From assembly GCF_009827405.1 (NCBI RefSeq), contig NZ_WTYY01000001.1, forward strand, positions 450,540-514,539: a stretch of DNA of 64,000 nt, read 5' to 3'. The position numbers and the translations under genes were made by a program. Origin of the DNA: Alteraurantiacibacter aestuarii. GTDB taxonomy: Bacteria; Pseudomonadota; Alphaproteobacteria; Sphingomonadales; Sphingomonadaceae. Within the stretch, counting starts at the first letter, position 1. Each line of letters opens with the position of its first letter. Positions 29,445 through 38,488 of the stretch are shown here, in pieces. The notes under the pieces were generated by a model. That model worked only from the letters and a program-made list of their open reading frames with translations. It had not been told where the DNA came from and did not search any database.

Positions 29445-30371
29445 TTAACCGCCGATATAGCTGCCCACATATCTGCGGCCATCGGTGTGCGATGCCGAGA
29501 ACACGATGATCACTTCCTCGCGATTGGGTCCTGCCAGCTCGCCCGCGAAATTGCCGGTGAAGTTGTAGGTGGTGTCGGTGATTGTGCCGCTGAACGATCC
29601 GTTGGCCGCCACCGTGCCGGTAAAGGCCAGTGCCGCCTTCTGCGTCAGCACACTGTTGACGTCCTCAAACAGCTTGATTGTACCGGCCAGGGTCGGGTCG
29701 GTCGCCGTCGGCGTGACGGTGAAAGTTGTGCTCTGGGAGACCACGATGTCGGCTGGCGTGGTGCCGCGTATACCGCCAACGGCATGGGCCAGGCCGGTGT
29801 ATGTCAGTACGCTGGAAATGGCATTGGTGGTGGTGATGCGATTGGCGAACAGTGATACGCGGCGGCTGCGCAGGATACCCGGCGTGGTTCCGCTGATGAT
29901 CGAATCCTTGCGCTCATAACTTGCGCGCAGAACGTGCTGGAAAGGCAATTCCAGGAACAGCGCTTCATCACCCTTAACATAGGTGCGCAGGGTGGCTGAT
30001 GTGGTGGTCCGGTCAACGCCTGCAAAACTGGCTGCGGGGTTGAGATCGGTGAACGCGTAGCCAATCGATTCCGGCGAGAAGACATAATTCACCGCGCCTG
30101 CTCCGCCGCTGAGGCGTGAGGCATCGGCGAACACTTCCGCACCGCCAGTGGTGGGCGTGAAATTGCCGTAGATATAGACTAGGTTACTGATCGAGGTGAA
30201 ATCCTGCGCGAAATCAATCAGCGTTGGTGCCGTTGTCGGCGTTGGCGTGGGCGAAGGTGTGGGAGTGCTGGTCGGAGTAGGCGTGGGTGTTGGCGTGGTC
30301 TTGCCGCCGCAGGATGCGACCATCGCGCTGCAGGCTGCGACGCCCAATACCAATGTGAATTTGCGGAGCAC
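29445..30371 (-). CDS. TbpB-like lipoprotein
   Basis: A 308-residue lipoprotein starting at GTG 30371 after AAGGATAGG. The lipobox MVASC puts the lipid on Cys near residue 22, followed by a Thr-Pro linker ([16 protein letters not shown], about 27-50). The remainder is beta-rich and ends with ELAGPNREEVIIVFSASHTD, resembling the last strands of the transferrin-binding-protein B-like barrel (GPNA.E..G.F pattern). Members of this fold bind host proteins or haem; here the ligand is unknown. A longer reading from upstream codons lacks the lipoprotein start. Confidence 0.8.
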   Translation of the reverse strand: MLRKFTLVLGVAACSAMVASCGGKTTPTPTPTPTSTPTPSPTPTPTTAPTLIDFAQDFTSISNLVYIYGNFTPTTGGAEVFADASRLSGGAGAVNYVFSPESIGYAFTDLNPAASFAGVDRTTTSATLRTYVKGDEALFLELPFQHVLRASYERKDSIISGTTPGILRSRRVSLFANRITTTNAISSVLTYTGLAHAVGGIRGTTPADIVVSQSTTFTVTPTATDPTLAGTIKLFEDVNSVLTQKAALAFTGTVAANGSFSGTITDTTYNFTGNFAGELAGPNREEVIIVFSASHTDGRRYVGSYIGG

Positions 30372-30580
30372 GAGACACCTATCCTTCTTCGACTGACTGA
30401 TTGATCCGGATTTTTCGGAATGAACGGGTTGATAGCTGCACTGGACAATCATGGGCAAGGAGTTTCGCCTGAATGTCCCCAAGGGTCAGCACTGGCGAGC
30501 GGGAAAAGAACAAGCATCAAGGCAGGTGGCATTTGCCACGCGCAATAGCGGCGGGGCAGAACTGCCCTGCGCGTTCACGC

Positions 30581-31996
30581 TTATAGCAGGCCCGCCACCA
30601 CCCAGCACACGCCCACGATCAGGAAAATCCCGGCGATATCCAGCATGACTCCCGCGCCCACCATGCGCGGCAAAGCGATCCTGCCGGTAGCCCAGGCGAT
30701 GGCATTGGGACCGGTGCCTGCGGGCAGCATGAAGCCCCAGCTGGCGGCAAGGGCGGCGGGCAGGGCCAGCAGCAGGGGATCTCCGCCAAGCGCCGCAGCA
30801 AGGCTGGCCACCACCGGCATGATCCCGCTGGCGGTGGCGACGTTGCTGGCAAATTCGGTGACCAGCACCACCATGGCAACCAGCGCCAGCGCCACCACGA
30901 TCAGCGGGACGCCCGCCAGTGGCAGCAGGGCATTGCCCAGCCATTCCGCCAGACCCGTGCGGGTCATGGCTCCGGCCAGAGCCAGTCCGCCGCCGAACAT
31001 CATGATCACGCCCCACGGCGCGCGGTCGGCCTCTCTCCACACCAGCAGGCGGCGTCCGGTGCCATCGGGCAGGATGAACAGCGCGAAGCTGGCCAAAATG
31101 GCAATAGTGCCGTCGGTATAGGAATCTTCGGGCAGATATTCGGCCACCCACTGACGGGTCATCCAGGCGACAAAGGTGATCGCGATGATCGGTACCAGAC
31201 GCCGTTCCGCGATTGTCCACGGCCCGTGCGGATCGATGGACTGGCGCGCCGAAGCTGCATCGAAGGGATGCAGCGCAACCTGCTGTACCTTGCTGATGAT
31301 GAAGGCGGCCAGGGGTATGCCCAGCAGCACGATGGGCACGCCGAACAGCGCCCACAGGGCAAAGCTGACATCCAGCCCGATGGTCTGCCTCAGCAGCGCC
31401 ACGCCAATGGCATTGGTGGGCGATCCGATGATCGTGCCAAGCCCGCCGATGCTGGCGGCAAAGGCGATGCCCATGGGCAGGGCGCCCGATAGACCCATCT
31501 TGTTTTCGTCAAATCCCGATGCCCCGCCGCCAGCCAGCACGGCCAGCGCCATCGGCATCATGATCAGCGTGGTGGAGGTGTTGGAGATGATGTTGGAAAG
31601 GATCGCCGCGGCAATCATGAAGGCCAGCAATATGCCCGATGCGCCGCCGCGATCGCCCACCAGCTTGAGGATGAACATCGCCAGCCGCCGGTGCAGCCCG
31701 GTGCGCTCTATCGCCAGCGCAATGAAGGCCCCGCCCAGCAGCAGGAACAGGATGGGTGAGTAATAATCGCCCGCCACCTCGCGCGCGGTTCCCCCGCCGC
31801 GAAAAGGCAGGACCACGAAAGGCAGCAGGGCGGTGGCCGTCAGCGGGATCGCTTCGGTCATCCACCAGGCGGCCATCCACACCACCAGCCCTGCCACATG
31901 CCACGCCTCTGTCGGCATGGTGGCAGGCGCGGGCAGCACCAGCGTGGCGGCAAAGCCAGCCAGCCCGATCCAGAATCCGATACGGCTGGCCGTCAT
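30581..31996 (-). CDS. SLC13/DASS-family sodium-coupled anion transporter
   Basis: A 471-residue inner-membrane protein with about 11-12 hydrophobic segments. The two symmetry-related SNT-type motifs of the divalent-anion/Na+ symporter family are visible: ILSNIISNTSTTLIMMP near residue 135 and TEFASNVATASGIMP near 385, each followed by a TNAIG or GPNAIAW element (GSPTNAIGVAL, GTGPNAIAW). Substrates in the family are dicarboxylates, citrate or sulfate; this one cannot be specified. It stands alone, divergent from a VOC gene. Confidence 0.92.
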   Translation of the reverse strand: MTASRIGFWIGLAGFAATLVLPAPATMPTEAWHVAGLVVWMAAWWMTEAIPLTATALLPFVVLPFRGGGTAREVAGDYYSPILFLLLGGAFIALAIERTGLHRRLAMFILKLVGDRGGASGILLAFMIAAAILSNIISNTSTTLIMMPMALAVLAGGGASGFDENKMGLSGALPMGIAFAASIGGLGTIIGSPTNAIGVALLRQTIGLDVSFALWALFGVPIVLLGIPLAAFIISKVQQVALHPFDAASARQSIDPHGPWTIAERRLVPIIAITFVAWMTRQWVAEYLPEDSYTDGTIAILASFALFILPDGTGRRLLVWREADRAPWGVIMMFGGGLALAGAMTRTGLAEWLGNALLPLAGVPLIVVALALVAMVVLVTEFASNVATASGIMPVVASLAAALGGDPLLLALPAALAASWGFMLPAGTGPNAIAWATGRIALPRMVGAGVMLDIAGIFLIVGVCWVVAGLL

Positions 31997-32069
31997 GGCT
32001 AGCGCTTGCCCTCCCGTTGCAGTGGCTTATCATCCTACCGCACTGATTGGCGCGGGCAAGGAGCGGGTG

Positions 32070-32447
32070 ATGAGCAAAGGCAAGGTTCTGGGGATTGGCG
32101 GTGTCTTCCTGCGTTCGGCAGACCCGGCGCGGCTGGCCGCATGGTACCGTGACAACCTTGGTTTCAACGCCACGGTCAGCGGCAGTCCCACGCCCGATGG
32201 CGAATGGACATGGCAGCAGCAGGCCGGCCACACCGTCTTCGCCGCTTTCAATGCAGACACAGATTACTGGCAAACGGACCGTCAGATGATGCTGAACCTG
32301 CGCGTTGCTGGACTGGACGATCTGGTGGAGAGCCTGGCCGCAGCCGGCATAGAGGCCACCCACCGCGAACAGATGGACGGCGTGGGATGCTTTGCCCGTA
32401 TCCACGATTGTGACGGCAATCCGGTGGAGTTGTGGGAACCGGCCTGA
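32070..32447 (+). CDS. VOC-family protein (glyoxalase fold)
   Basis: A 125-residue vicinal-oxygen-chelate protein. GGVFLRSADPARLAAWYRDNLGF and the C-terminal DCDGNPVELWEP are the two halves' signatures; the Glu of ELWEP is the usual metal ligand. Members include glyoxalases, dioxygenases and drug-binding proteins, and this one cannot be narrowed. AAGGAG precedes ATG 32070. Confidence 0.9.
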   Translation: MSKGKVLGIGGVFLRSADPARLAAWYRDNLGFNATVSGSPTPDGEWTWQQQAGHTVFAAFNADTDYWQTDRQMMLNLRVAGLDDLVESLAAAGIEATHREQMDGVGCFARIHDCDGNPVELWEPA

Positions 32448-32459
32448 GCGCGCCGATCG

Positions 32460-33731
32460 CTAACCCTGCTGCGTAACGATCCGGTATTGTGAGTCACGCG
32501 GGACATAGAGCACCGGCGGCTCGTCGCCCGGTCTGATCAGCACCTGATCGATCGGCACGGCGTCTGCTCCGCTCTGCGCCAGGAACACCTGCACCAGCCG
32601 CACGCCTTCATCGGGCACCATGTCTGCTCCAAGCTGAAAGGCCACGCGACCCGTGCGCGCCAGCCAGTCTGGCCGGCCGCCCAGCACGGCGATGGGCGGA
32701 TGGACAACCTGCAGGTCCATCAATTCCGCGTTGAAGCCGACATGCGCGGGCTCGCCGCCCTCGAAGATCACCACCGGCGCAGTGCCCTGCTCCATGCCGA
32801 TCGCGGCATATTCCTGCGGCATGTTATATTCGGACAGGTCGGTCTGGTTGATGGTCAGCGGGTCGATGCCCGTCAGCGCCTTCAGTCGCGACGCCATCCA
32901 TTCCTGCTCTTTGGAGAAAGGCCGTTCGGCTGCATGGCTATAGCCGACATGAATCAGGAATTTTGCGTCCGGACCTGCCGCTTCCAGCGCGGCGGCAAGG
33001 TTGCGCGCCTGCGCTGCTTCACGCAGGGCGATGCTCTCGTTCGGGTTTTCCGGGCGCTCACCCGCTTGCGGGACATATTCATAGGCGACCGGCTCATACC
33101 CGGCGACCAGCACGCGGTGCAGCAAATAGGCAAAGGCCGGGTCGGCCAGATAGTAGCCATCGCCAAAGGCGGCATAATCGCGTTGCCGCACCGCATCGAT
33201 CGGTGCCTTGGCCTGTTCCGGCGAATAGCAGCAGTTGGTCAGCGCCTCGGCGGCATAATGCGTATAGCCCAGCGGGCGCAGCGCTTCGGCCACATCCATG
33301 ACGAAGGCCCGGTCACGCGGGTTGTCATGTGCTTCGTTGATGATGACGATGCGGGTGCGGGCTGCGTGCTCGACGATGGCTGCAATGGCTTCGCGCCGCT
33401 CCAGCGCAGCAAAGCGTGCGGCAACTTCTGCTGTCAGCGGGTCACGGCGGGAGCGGGGAATGTCACGGTCCGCCACAAAGCCGTCTAGCGAGGGGCGGAA
33501 CTGCTGCCAGATGGACCGTGCCGGACTGTCTGCAGCTATGGCATCGGGATCACCGAATATGGCCAGTGCGGCAAGGTAATCGCCTTTGCCATATGCGGGG
33601 CTGAGTTCGCTGGAGATGCGCTGGAAGGTTTTATCGGCAAATGGGTCCTGCTGTGCAGCTGCTGGTTGAAACAGCAAGCTCAGCGCTGCGCCAAGCACGC
33701 CAATCGCTGCAAGTGCAGATAGACACCTCAT
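32460..33731 (-). CDS. Hypothetical periplasmic protein, possible EreA/ChaN-like fold
   Basis: A 423-residue exported protein (signal MRCLSALAAIGVLGAALSLLFQPAAAQ). The central region TRIVIINEAHDNPRDRAFVMDVAEALRPLG and LIHVGYSHAAERP resembles the Glu/His pattern of the EreA/ChaN/TIKI superfamily, in which a Glu-His pair sits on a parallel sheet. That assignment is weak. The N-terminal 80 and C-terminal 120 residues match nothing I know. GGGGAGGG precedes ATG 33731. It ends 12 bp from the convergent VOC gene. Confidence 0.75.
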   Translation of the reverse strand: MRCLSALAAIGVLGAALSLLFQPAAAQQDPFADKTFQRISSELSPAYGKGDYLAALAIFGDPDAIAADSPARSIWQQFRPSLDGFVADRDIPRSRRDPLTAEVAARFAALERREAIAAIVEHAARTRIVIINEAHDNPRDRAFVMDVAEALRPLGYTHYAAEALTNCCYSPEQAKAPIDAVRQRDYAAFGDGYYLADPAFAYLLHRVLVAGYEPVAYEYVPQAGERPENPNESIALREAAQARNLAAALEAAGPDAKFLIHVGYSHAAERPFSKEQEWMASRLKALTGIDPLTINQTDLSEYNMPQEYAAIGMEQGTAPVVIFEGGEPAHVGFNAELMDLQVVHPPIAVLGGRPDWLARTGRVAFQLGADMVPDEGVRLVQVFLAQSGADAVPIDQVLIRPGDEPPVLYVPRDSQYRIVTQQG

Positions 33732-33790
33732 GAAACCCTCCCCGGCAAGGCCAGCGAAAATGGTCTGCCATGCCTGAGCCGAAAATGAAC

Positions 33791-33816
33791 GGGGCGCGAT
33801 CTTGCGACCGCGCCCC
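33791..33816 (-). terminator. Terminator of infC
   Basis: A perfect 8-bp stem, GGGGCGCG (33791-33798) with CGCGCCCC (33809-33816), 28 bp after the infC stop on the minus strand, followed there by the moderately T-rich GTTCATTTTC. Confidence 0.75.
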
Positions 33817-33844
33817 TCTGGTGATTTCAAATAAGTGCGCGCCG

Positions 33845-34387
33845 TTACTTGGGCGACAGCACCATCAGCATCTGCCGGCCTTCGAGGCGCGGATAGGCTT
33901 CGATCTTGGCGGTTTCCGCCATGTCTTCCTGTACCCGCTTGAGCAGGTCCATGCCCAGGTGCTGGTGCGCCATTTCGCGTCCACGGAAGCGCAGCGTGAC
34001 CTTCACCTTGTCGCCATTGTCGATGAACTTGTTCATCGCCCGCATCTTCACATCATAATCATGATCGTCGATGTTGGGACGCATCTTGATTTCCTTGATG
34101 TCCTGCGTCTTTTGCGTCTTGCGCGCGGCATTGGCCTTTTTCTGGGCCTCATACCGATACTTGCCGACATCGAGGAACTTGCACACGGGCGGGTCTGCGT
34201 TGGGCGAGACTTCGACCAGGTTCATGCCGACTTCGGCAGCCTGTTCGATCGCTTCTTCAGTGTACATGACGCCGATGTTCTCGCCATTTTCGTCAATGAC
34301 GCGAACTTTTTCGGATTGGATGAGATGGTCGAAACGGGGGCCGGACTTGACCGGCGGCGCCATCGTGCGGCGGGGTGGACGTGGTAT
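33845..34387 (-). CDS. infC: Translation initiation factor IF-3
   Basis: IF-3, which binds the 30S subunit and checks the start codon and initiator tRNA. From residue 9 onward it has the standard two domains: N-terminal (VRVIDENGENIGVMYTEEA), a Lys-rich linker (KYRYEAQKKANAARKTQKTQ), then IKMRPNIDDHDYDVKMR and KVTLRFRGREMAHQ, ending RQMLMVLSPK. The obvious ATG (34363, 172 residues) has no ribosome site. An in-frame ATA at 34387 lies 8 nt after AGGAG with a stop codon just upstream, giving 180 residues with PRPPRRT before MAPPV. E. coli infC also uses a rare start (AUU), so ATA is the likelier start; that is inference. Confidence 0.92.
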   Translation of the reverse strand: MPRPPRRTMAPPVKSGPRFDHLIQSEKVRVIDENGENIGVMYTEEAIEQAAEVGMNLVEVSPNADPPVCKFLDVGKYRYEAQKKANAARKTQKTQDIKEIKMRPNIDDHDYDVKMRAMNKFIDNGDKVKVTLRFRGREMAHQHLGMDLLKRVQEDMAETAKIEAYPRLEGRQMLMVLSPK

Positions 34388-34400
34388 GGGCTATGCTCCT
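34385..34400 (-). promoter_or_regulatory. Ribosome site pointing to an ATA start for infC
   Basis: On the minus strand AGGAG (34400-34396) is followed by 8 nt and then ATA (34387-34385), in frame with IF-3. An in-frame TAG (34393-34391) lies between them, so no start further upstream is possible. Confidence 0.65.
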
Positions 34401-34458
34401 GTAGGTTATTTCTGGCCCCCATGTAGTGGCAAACACGGCGGCGCGCTAGGGGTGAAAG

Positions 34459-35199
34459 CTAGGCCTCCTTGCGCCACAGCGCGAAGCGGGCCAGCCTGCT
34501 TCCCGCAGGCACCACGGCATCGATGGCACTGGCGGGCTGCATCGCGGAAAGTATCGCCGGATCGGCTGCATTCATTCCGCCTGTCAGCGCGCCAAATGCC
34601 GGCAGGATCATCCGTCCGGACCCTTCGCCATCGCTGCTGATCACGGTGCACGGGCGGCGAATATGGCGATGGTGCACCTTCACCTGCAGGCGTGGGTGGA
34701 AATGGCCGGAAAGTTCTGGCCGTGTCTCCCCCTTCATGGCCTGATGGCGCAGGACCATTCCCGCCAGATCCAGCTCCTCCACAAAGGTGCCGCCGCACGC
34801 GGCCCGTCCTTGTGCATCCTGCCCTTCGTCATGATTGCCGGTGATCCACACCCAGTCGAGCGCGGTTGTCAGCGCGCTGAGCATGCCCGCCGCATGCGGC
34901 TCCAGCCGGGAAGCGCCCGCCGCATCATGGAAATTATCGCCCAGCGTATAGACCCGCCGTGCACCCGTTTCCTTCACCGCCAGCGCCAGCCGTTCCAGCG
35001 TTTCGCGGCTGTCATAGGGGGGCAGCATCTGCCCATGCCCGGCGAAAAAGCTCGATTTCTCAAGGTGCAGATCTGCCACCAGCAAGGCATTTTCGCGCGG
35101 CCAGAACAGCGCGCGGCCGCCTTTGGGGCTGCCCGTTTCGCCCGGCACCAGGCGGAACTCCTCCCCGCAAAAATCAAAGGCGAACGAAACAAGAACCAT
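34459..35199 (-). CDS. pdeM: Ligase-associated metallophosphoesterase
   Basis: A 246-residue calcineurin-like phosphoesterase resembling PdeM, found with the ligase-associated (LigD/Lhr-type) DNA-repair gene set. Metal-binding motifs are LLVADLHLEKS, YTLGDNFHD, WITGNHDEG and SGHFHPRLQ in the expected order. None of the usual partner genes (Lhr-like helicase, ligase, exonuclease) is adjacent here. ATG 35199 is divergent from hemF across 45 bp; infC lies 71 bp downstream. Confidence 0.85.
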   Translation of the reverse strand: MVLVSFAFDFCGEEFRLVPGETGSPKGGRALFWPRENALLVADLHLEKSSFFAGHGQMLPPYDSRETLERLALAVKETGARRVYTLGDNFHDAAGASRLEPHAAGMLSALTTALDWVWITGNHDEGQDAQGRAACGGTFVEELDLAGMVLRHQAMKGETRPELSGHFHPRLQVKVHHRHIRRPCTVISSDGEGSGRMILPAFGALTGGMNAADPAILSAMQPASAIDAVVPAGSRLARFALWRKEA

Positions 35200-35244
35200 G
35201 CGCACCACTTGCCGCGCGCCACCTGCTTTGGCAAGAGCGCTTCC

Positions 35245-36099
35245 ATGGAATGGAAACCTTATACCGATCAGGCGCGCAACTGGTTCGAAACCCTGCGTGA
35301 CCGCATCTGCGCAGAATTTGAAGCGATCGAGCGCGAGGCAGGCAGCGATGCCAGCTTCGAGTTCACGCCGTGGGACCGCGATACCGACGATGGCACCGAA
35401 GGCGGCGGCGGTGTGCGCGGGGTGATGAAGGGCAAGGTGTTCGAGAAGGTGGGCGTCAACGTCTCCACCGTATCGGGCGAGTTTGCCCCGCAGTTCGCCG
35501 GCACGATCAACGGTGCAAGCGTTGAGCAGCCGGGCTTTACCGCCACCGGCATTTCGCTGGTTGCCCACATGGCCAATCCGCATGTCCCCGCCGTGCATAT
35601 GAACACCCGCTTCCTGACCACGCAGTCCGCATGGTTCGGCGGCGGAGCGGACCTCAACCCGCCGATTGAATATGATGAGGACACCGAAGCTTTCCACGCC
35701 CGTTTCCGGGCGGCCTGTGCGGCGCATAATCCCACCTATTATGACCGGTTCAAGAAGTGGGCGGACGACTATTTCTTCATCCCCCACCGCAATGTGGCGC
35801 GCGGTGTGGGCGGCATTTTCTACGATCACCTGGAATGCGCCGATGACGCCCAGTTCCAGCGCAATTTCGCCTTCACCAGGGATGTGGGTGAGGCCTTCCT
35901 CGACAGCTTCCCGCATATCGTGCGCAAGCGCATGGGGCAGGAGTTCTCAGAAGAAGAAAAGCGCCAGCAGCTCGAATGGCGCGGACGCTATGTCGAATTC
36001 AATCTGGTCTATGACCGGGGCACGCTGTTCGGTCTGAAAACCGGCGGCAATATCGATGCGATCCTGATGAGCCTGCCGCCAGAGGTGACGTGGAGCTAG
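35245..36099 (+). CDS. hemF: Oxygen-dependent coproporphyrinogen III oxidase
   Basis: A 284-residue aerobic haem-synthesis enzyme that decarboxylates coproporphyrinogen III to protoporphyrinogen IX. Motifs include GGGVRGVMKGKVFEKVGVN, HMNTRFLTT, WFGGGADLNP, FFIPHRNVARGVGGIFYDHL and the C-terminal GRYVEFNLVYDRGTLFGLKT with NIDAILMSLPP. Length is typical. ATG 35245 (MEWKPYT) fits the family start; earlier in-frame codons overlap pdeM and are not used. Confidence 0.97.
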   Translation: MEWKPYTDQARNWFETLRDRICAEFEAIEREAGSDASFEFTPWDRDTDDGTEGGGGVRGVMKGKVFEKVGVNVSTVSGEFAPQFAGTINGASVEQPGFTATGISLVAHMANPHVPAVHMNTRFLTTQSAWFGGGADLNPPIEYDEDTEAFHARFRAACAAHNPTYYDRFKKWADDYFFIPHRNVARGVGGIFYDHLECADDAQFQRNFAFTRDVGEAFLDSFPHIVRKRMGQEFSEEEKRQQLEWRGRYVEFNLVYDRGTLFGLKTGGNIDAILMSLPPEVTWS

Positions 36100-36159
36100 A
36101 ACTTACCGTGTGGTGGGTGTCGCGGGGCAGGTGAATCCTGCTGCTCTGCTGGCTGCGGC

Positions 36160-37035
36160 TTATTCTTCCCGCGTGGCATCCCTGTCCATCAGGTCGCCAA
36201 TGCCGCCAAGAGCCCTGTTGCCAGGTGTGTTGGCGCGGCTGCGATAAAGGCTGCGCAGGTAGGCCAGGTCGAAGCTGGTGATCCGCTCGGGTGCTTGTGC
36301 GGGATTGTCGAACAGCGCCAGGATGGTGCCATAGGCGGCATCTGCGTGCGGCGGACTGGTGCGGGCCAGCGTGCGCATGGTCACGTAATCGGCCACGGCC
36401 ACGCCGTCCAATTGCGCGATTGCGCCGCTGTCGATCATCACCACGGACAGTTCCAGATCGGTCCGCGTGCCGGAATTGAGGCGCGAGATTTCGGTGGAGT
36501 CGAACACGGGTGGGCGACCCATGCGGGCCTGGCCATCGCGCGTCCGGGTGGTCACCACGTTCCATGCGCGAACGGGTCCTTCCTGCTCGGAAAGACGCTT
36601 GCTCTCCCAGAAGGACAGTCCGGAGACGAGATAATGCCTCGCCTCGCGCAGTTGATCCAGCTCATCGCGCGGATCGGCAACGAACAGCACCAGCACATTG
36701 GGCGGGCAACCCGGTTCCTCTTCCAGATCCACGCCGATTTCTTCCGCGTTGGAGTAAATCCGGTCGATGATCAGCTGCGCGCTTTCGGGGTTGAGACCCC
36801 ACACGCCCGCGCAGATCGGCTGTTGAAAGCGGGCCAGCGGATCGCCGAATGCCTGGCTGCGCGGCGTGATCGCCCGCGCCTGGGCGCGAACCTCGCTGCC
36901 GTCGACGGTGCGATCCAGCCGCCCGGTCACAATGATGGAGTTGTCACCGTCCGGCGTGTCCTGCGCCGCGATCGGCGCGGCAAGCGCCAGGATGCTGGCG
37001 GCGAACAGGCATCTTGTAAGACTATATCTATGCAT
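36160..37035 (-). CDS. Hypothetical secreted protein
   Basis: A 291-residue exported protein (signal MHRYSLTRCLFAASILALAAPIAAQ). The start of the mature chain, SIIVTGRLD, recalls a TonB-receptor-like IIVTGTR but no receptor follows. Single Cys residues occur in QPICAGVW and EEPGCPPN. The C-terminal part is helical (LLRSLYRS-type sequence, with LYRSRANTPGNRALGGIG). ATG 37035 lacks a strong ribosome site. I do not recognise the family, though full-length layout and signal peptide make it real. Confidence 0.75.
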   Translation of the reverse strand: MHRYSLTRCLFAASILALAAPIAAQDTPDGDNSIIVTGRLDRTVDGSEVRAQARAITPRSQAFGDPLARFQQPICAGVWGLNPESAQLIIDRIYSNAEEIGVDLEEEPGCPPNVLVLFVADPRDELDQLREARHYLVSGLSFWESKRLSEQEGPVRAWNVVTTRTRDGQARMGRPPVFDSTEISRLNSGTRTDLELSVVMIDSGAIAQLDGVAVADYVTMRTLARTSPPHADAAYGTILALFDNPAQAPERITSFDLAYLRSLYRSRANTPGNRALGGIGDLMDRDATREE

Positions 37036-37211
37036 GGTTGCCCGCCGTGTGGTTGATTGAACTGCACGTTCCAGGACCTGATTCATCCATTTTCGTCCAT
37101 GTCCGACAAGCGCAGCTGGCGCCAGCACAGACCAGTCCAAGCGCGCTTTTCGCTCGACGAATGAGCCCGGGCCGGATTTGTCTGAGGCAGGGTGATCTGC
37201 AACTTTTGCGC

Positions 37212-37799
37212 TTACAGAACCCGGTATCCGATCGGTTTGAAGTTGCCGCCATTGGAGGCATAGGCTGAACAAGCGGTGAGGCCAATTACCAGGTCCATCA
37301 TCGCTTCCAGCCGCAGGATATCACCCTTCTTCGAAGGCGGAGGCTCGACCGACAGCTTTCCGCTTTCGCCGTCAAACGGCACGTTCATGAACACATTGAA
37401 AGCGGTGGGGATCGCGTCTTGCGACACGCCGAAGGGTTCCAGCGCTTCTGCCAGATTGCCGAAACAGCCACGGTGCACGGGCTTGTCGGGATAGAAATGC
37501 GTGAACGTCGCCTCACTACAAGGCGTCAGCAGGAAATCGTGGCAGCCAACATCGTCGCGGGTGATCTTGAGCATGGGATTGGAACGGTTTGACCACAGCG
37601 TATTGCCCGTGGTCAGCTTGAGCGTTTCCTCATAATCGAACGTGCGCCCGTTGGAGATGACTTCGCGCGTGTCTTGCGCATTGAAGGCGAGCAGGTCGGC
37701 AACCTGGCAGCCCATGACATCCACCACGTCCAGCATCTGGCCGCGGGCGAGCAGGAAAGCTGTGCCACTGCGCGGGGGAATGATCTGCATGTCCATCAT
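37212..37799 (-). CDS. DUF1989 (urea carboxylase-associated) family protein
   Basis: A 195-residue protein of the DUF1989 family. Diagnostic stretches are IIPPRSGTAFLLARGQMLDV, GCQVADLLAFNAQD, TLWSNRSNPMLKITRDDVGC followed by HDFLLTPCS, and FNVFMNVPFDGES. The conserved GCHD and nearby Cys/His are likely metal ligands. Relatives are encoded beside urea carboxylase or nitrogen-scavenging genes, but the reaction is unproven. It starts inside the stop of the YqcI/YcgG gene (ATGA), implying a linked function. Confidence 0.88.
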   Translation of the reverse strand: MMDMQIIPPRSGTAFLLARGQMLDVVDVMGCQVADLLAFNAQDTREVISNGRTFDYEETLKLTTGNTLWSNRSNPMLKITRDDVGCHDFLLTPCSEATFTHFYPDKPVHRGCFGNLAEALEPFGVSQDAIPTAFNVFMNVPFDGESGKLSVEPPPSKKGDILRLEAMMDLVIGLTACSAYASNGGNFKPIGYRVL

Positions 37800-38488
37800 G
37801 CGCGCTTGTCCTCGAAAGGCGGAATCCAGTCTTCACCTACATTGCGGCCTGAATATTGCCGCGCCTCGCTGCTTTCGCCGTGGCGGGCGAGCATCGGGTT
37901 GATATCGCCTGCCAGTTGTTCGTCGCGTGCGAGGATCTTCTTGCGCATGCCTTCATAGCGTCCTTCCTCGCGCAGTTTTTCGAATTGATCGTGCAGGTTG
38001 AACACCAGCGTCGGCCGTCCAAAGCGCCGCGCCGGGCGTGAGGCATGGGGGTGCAGGCCAACCACGAAATACGCCTCACCGCCAAAGCTGAGCGAGAAAT
38101 GGGGGTTGGCAGGATCGGCACTGACTCCGGGATCATAGGGCTGGCCGCGCCAGTGATCCTTGTCGGCCAATGACTGGATGCGTTCCCACATCGCGGTTTC
38201 GAAATGTTCTTCGGTCAGGTCGCGGGGCCCTTGGAACACCACTGCAAGGCTGCGCAGGCCGCCCGGATCATCGCGATAGGAGTAGGCCCATTGCAGCAAT
38301 TCATCGTGCAGCTTCACATCGTTCCATGCACTGGTGATATCGCGCGCGGCCACGACCTTGAGCGTGCCGCGCGCCATGGCCGATTTGGCCCCCACACAGG
38401 GGAATTCACGGCTGCCAATCCATTCTTCCAGTTCACCGCGCAACTGCTCGCTACGGTCATGATCCTCACGGACCTGTTCCTTCAGCAT
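37796..38488 (-). CDS. YqcI/YcgG family protein, related to haem N-hydroxylase GntA
   Basis: A 230-residue protein of the YqcI/YcgG family, which contains GntA, the haem-dependent N-hydroxylase of guanitoxin synthesis. Conserved blocks are EFPCVGAKSAMARG, YFVVGLHPHASRPARRF, LVFNLHDQFEKLREEGRYE, NPMLARHGESSEARQYSGR and DWIPPF. The GLHPHASRPARR stretch carries candidate haem-ligand His. The expected chemistry is N-oxygenation of a guanidine or amine, but no guanitoxin genes are nearby, so the substrate is open. It overlaps the 90-aa gene before it by 7 bp and the DUF1989 gene after it by 4 bp. Confidence 0.85.
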   Translation of the reverse strand: MLKEQVREDHDRSEQLRGELEEWIGSREFPCVGAKSAMARGTLKVVAARDITSAWNDVKLHDELLQWAYSYRDDPGGLRSLAVVFQGPRDLTEEHFETAMWERIQSLADKDHWRGQPYDPGVSADPANPHFSLSFGGEAYFVVGLHPHASRPARRFGRPTLVFNLHDQFEKLREEGRYEGMRKKILARDEQLAGDINPMLARHGESSEARQYSGRNVGEDWIPPFEDKRA

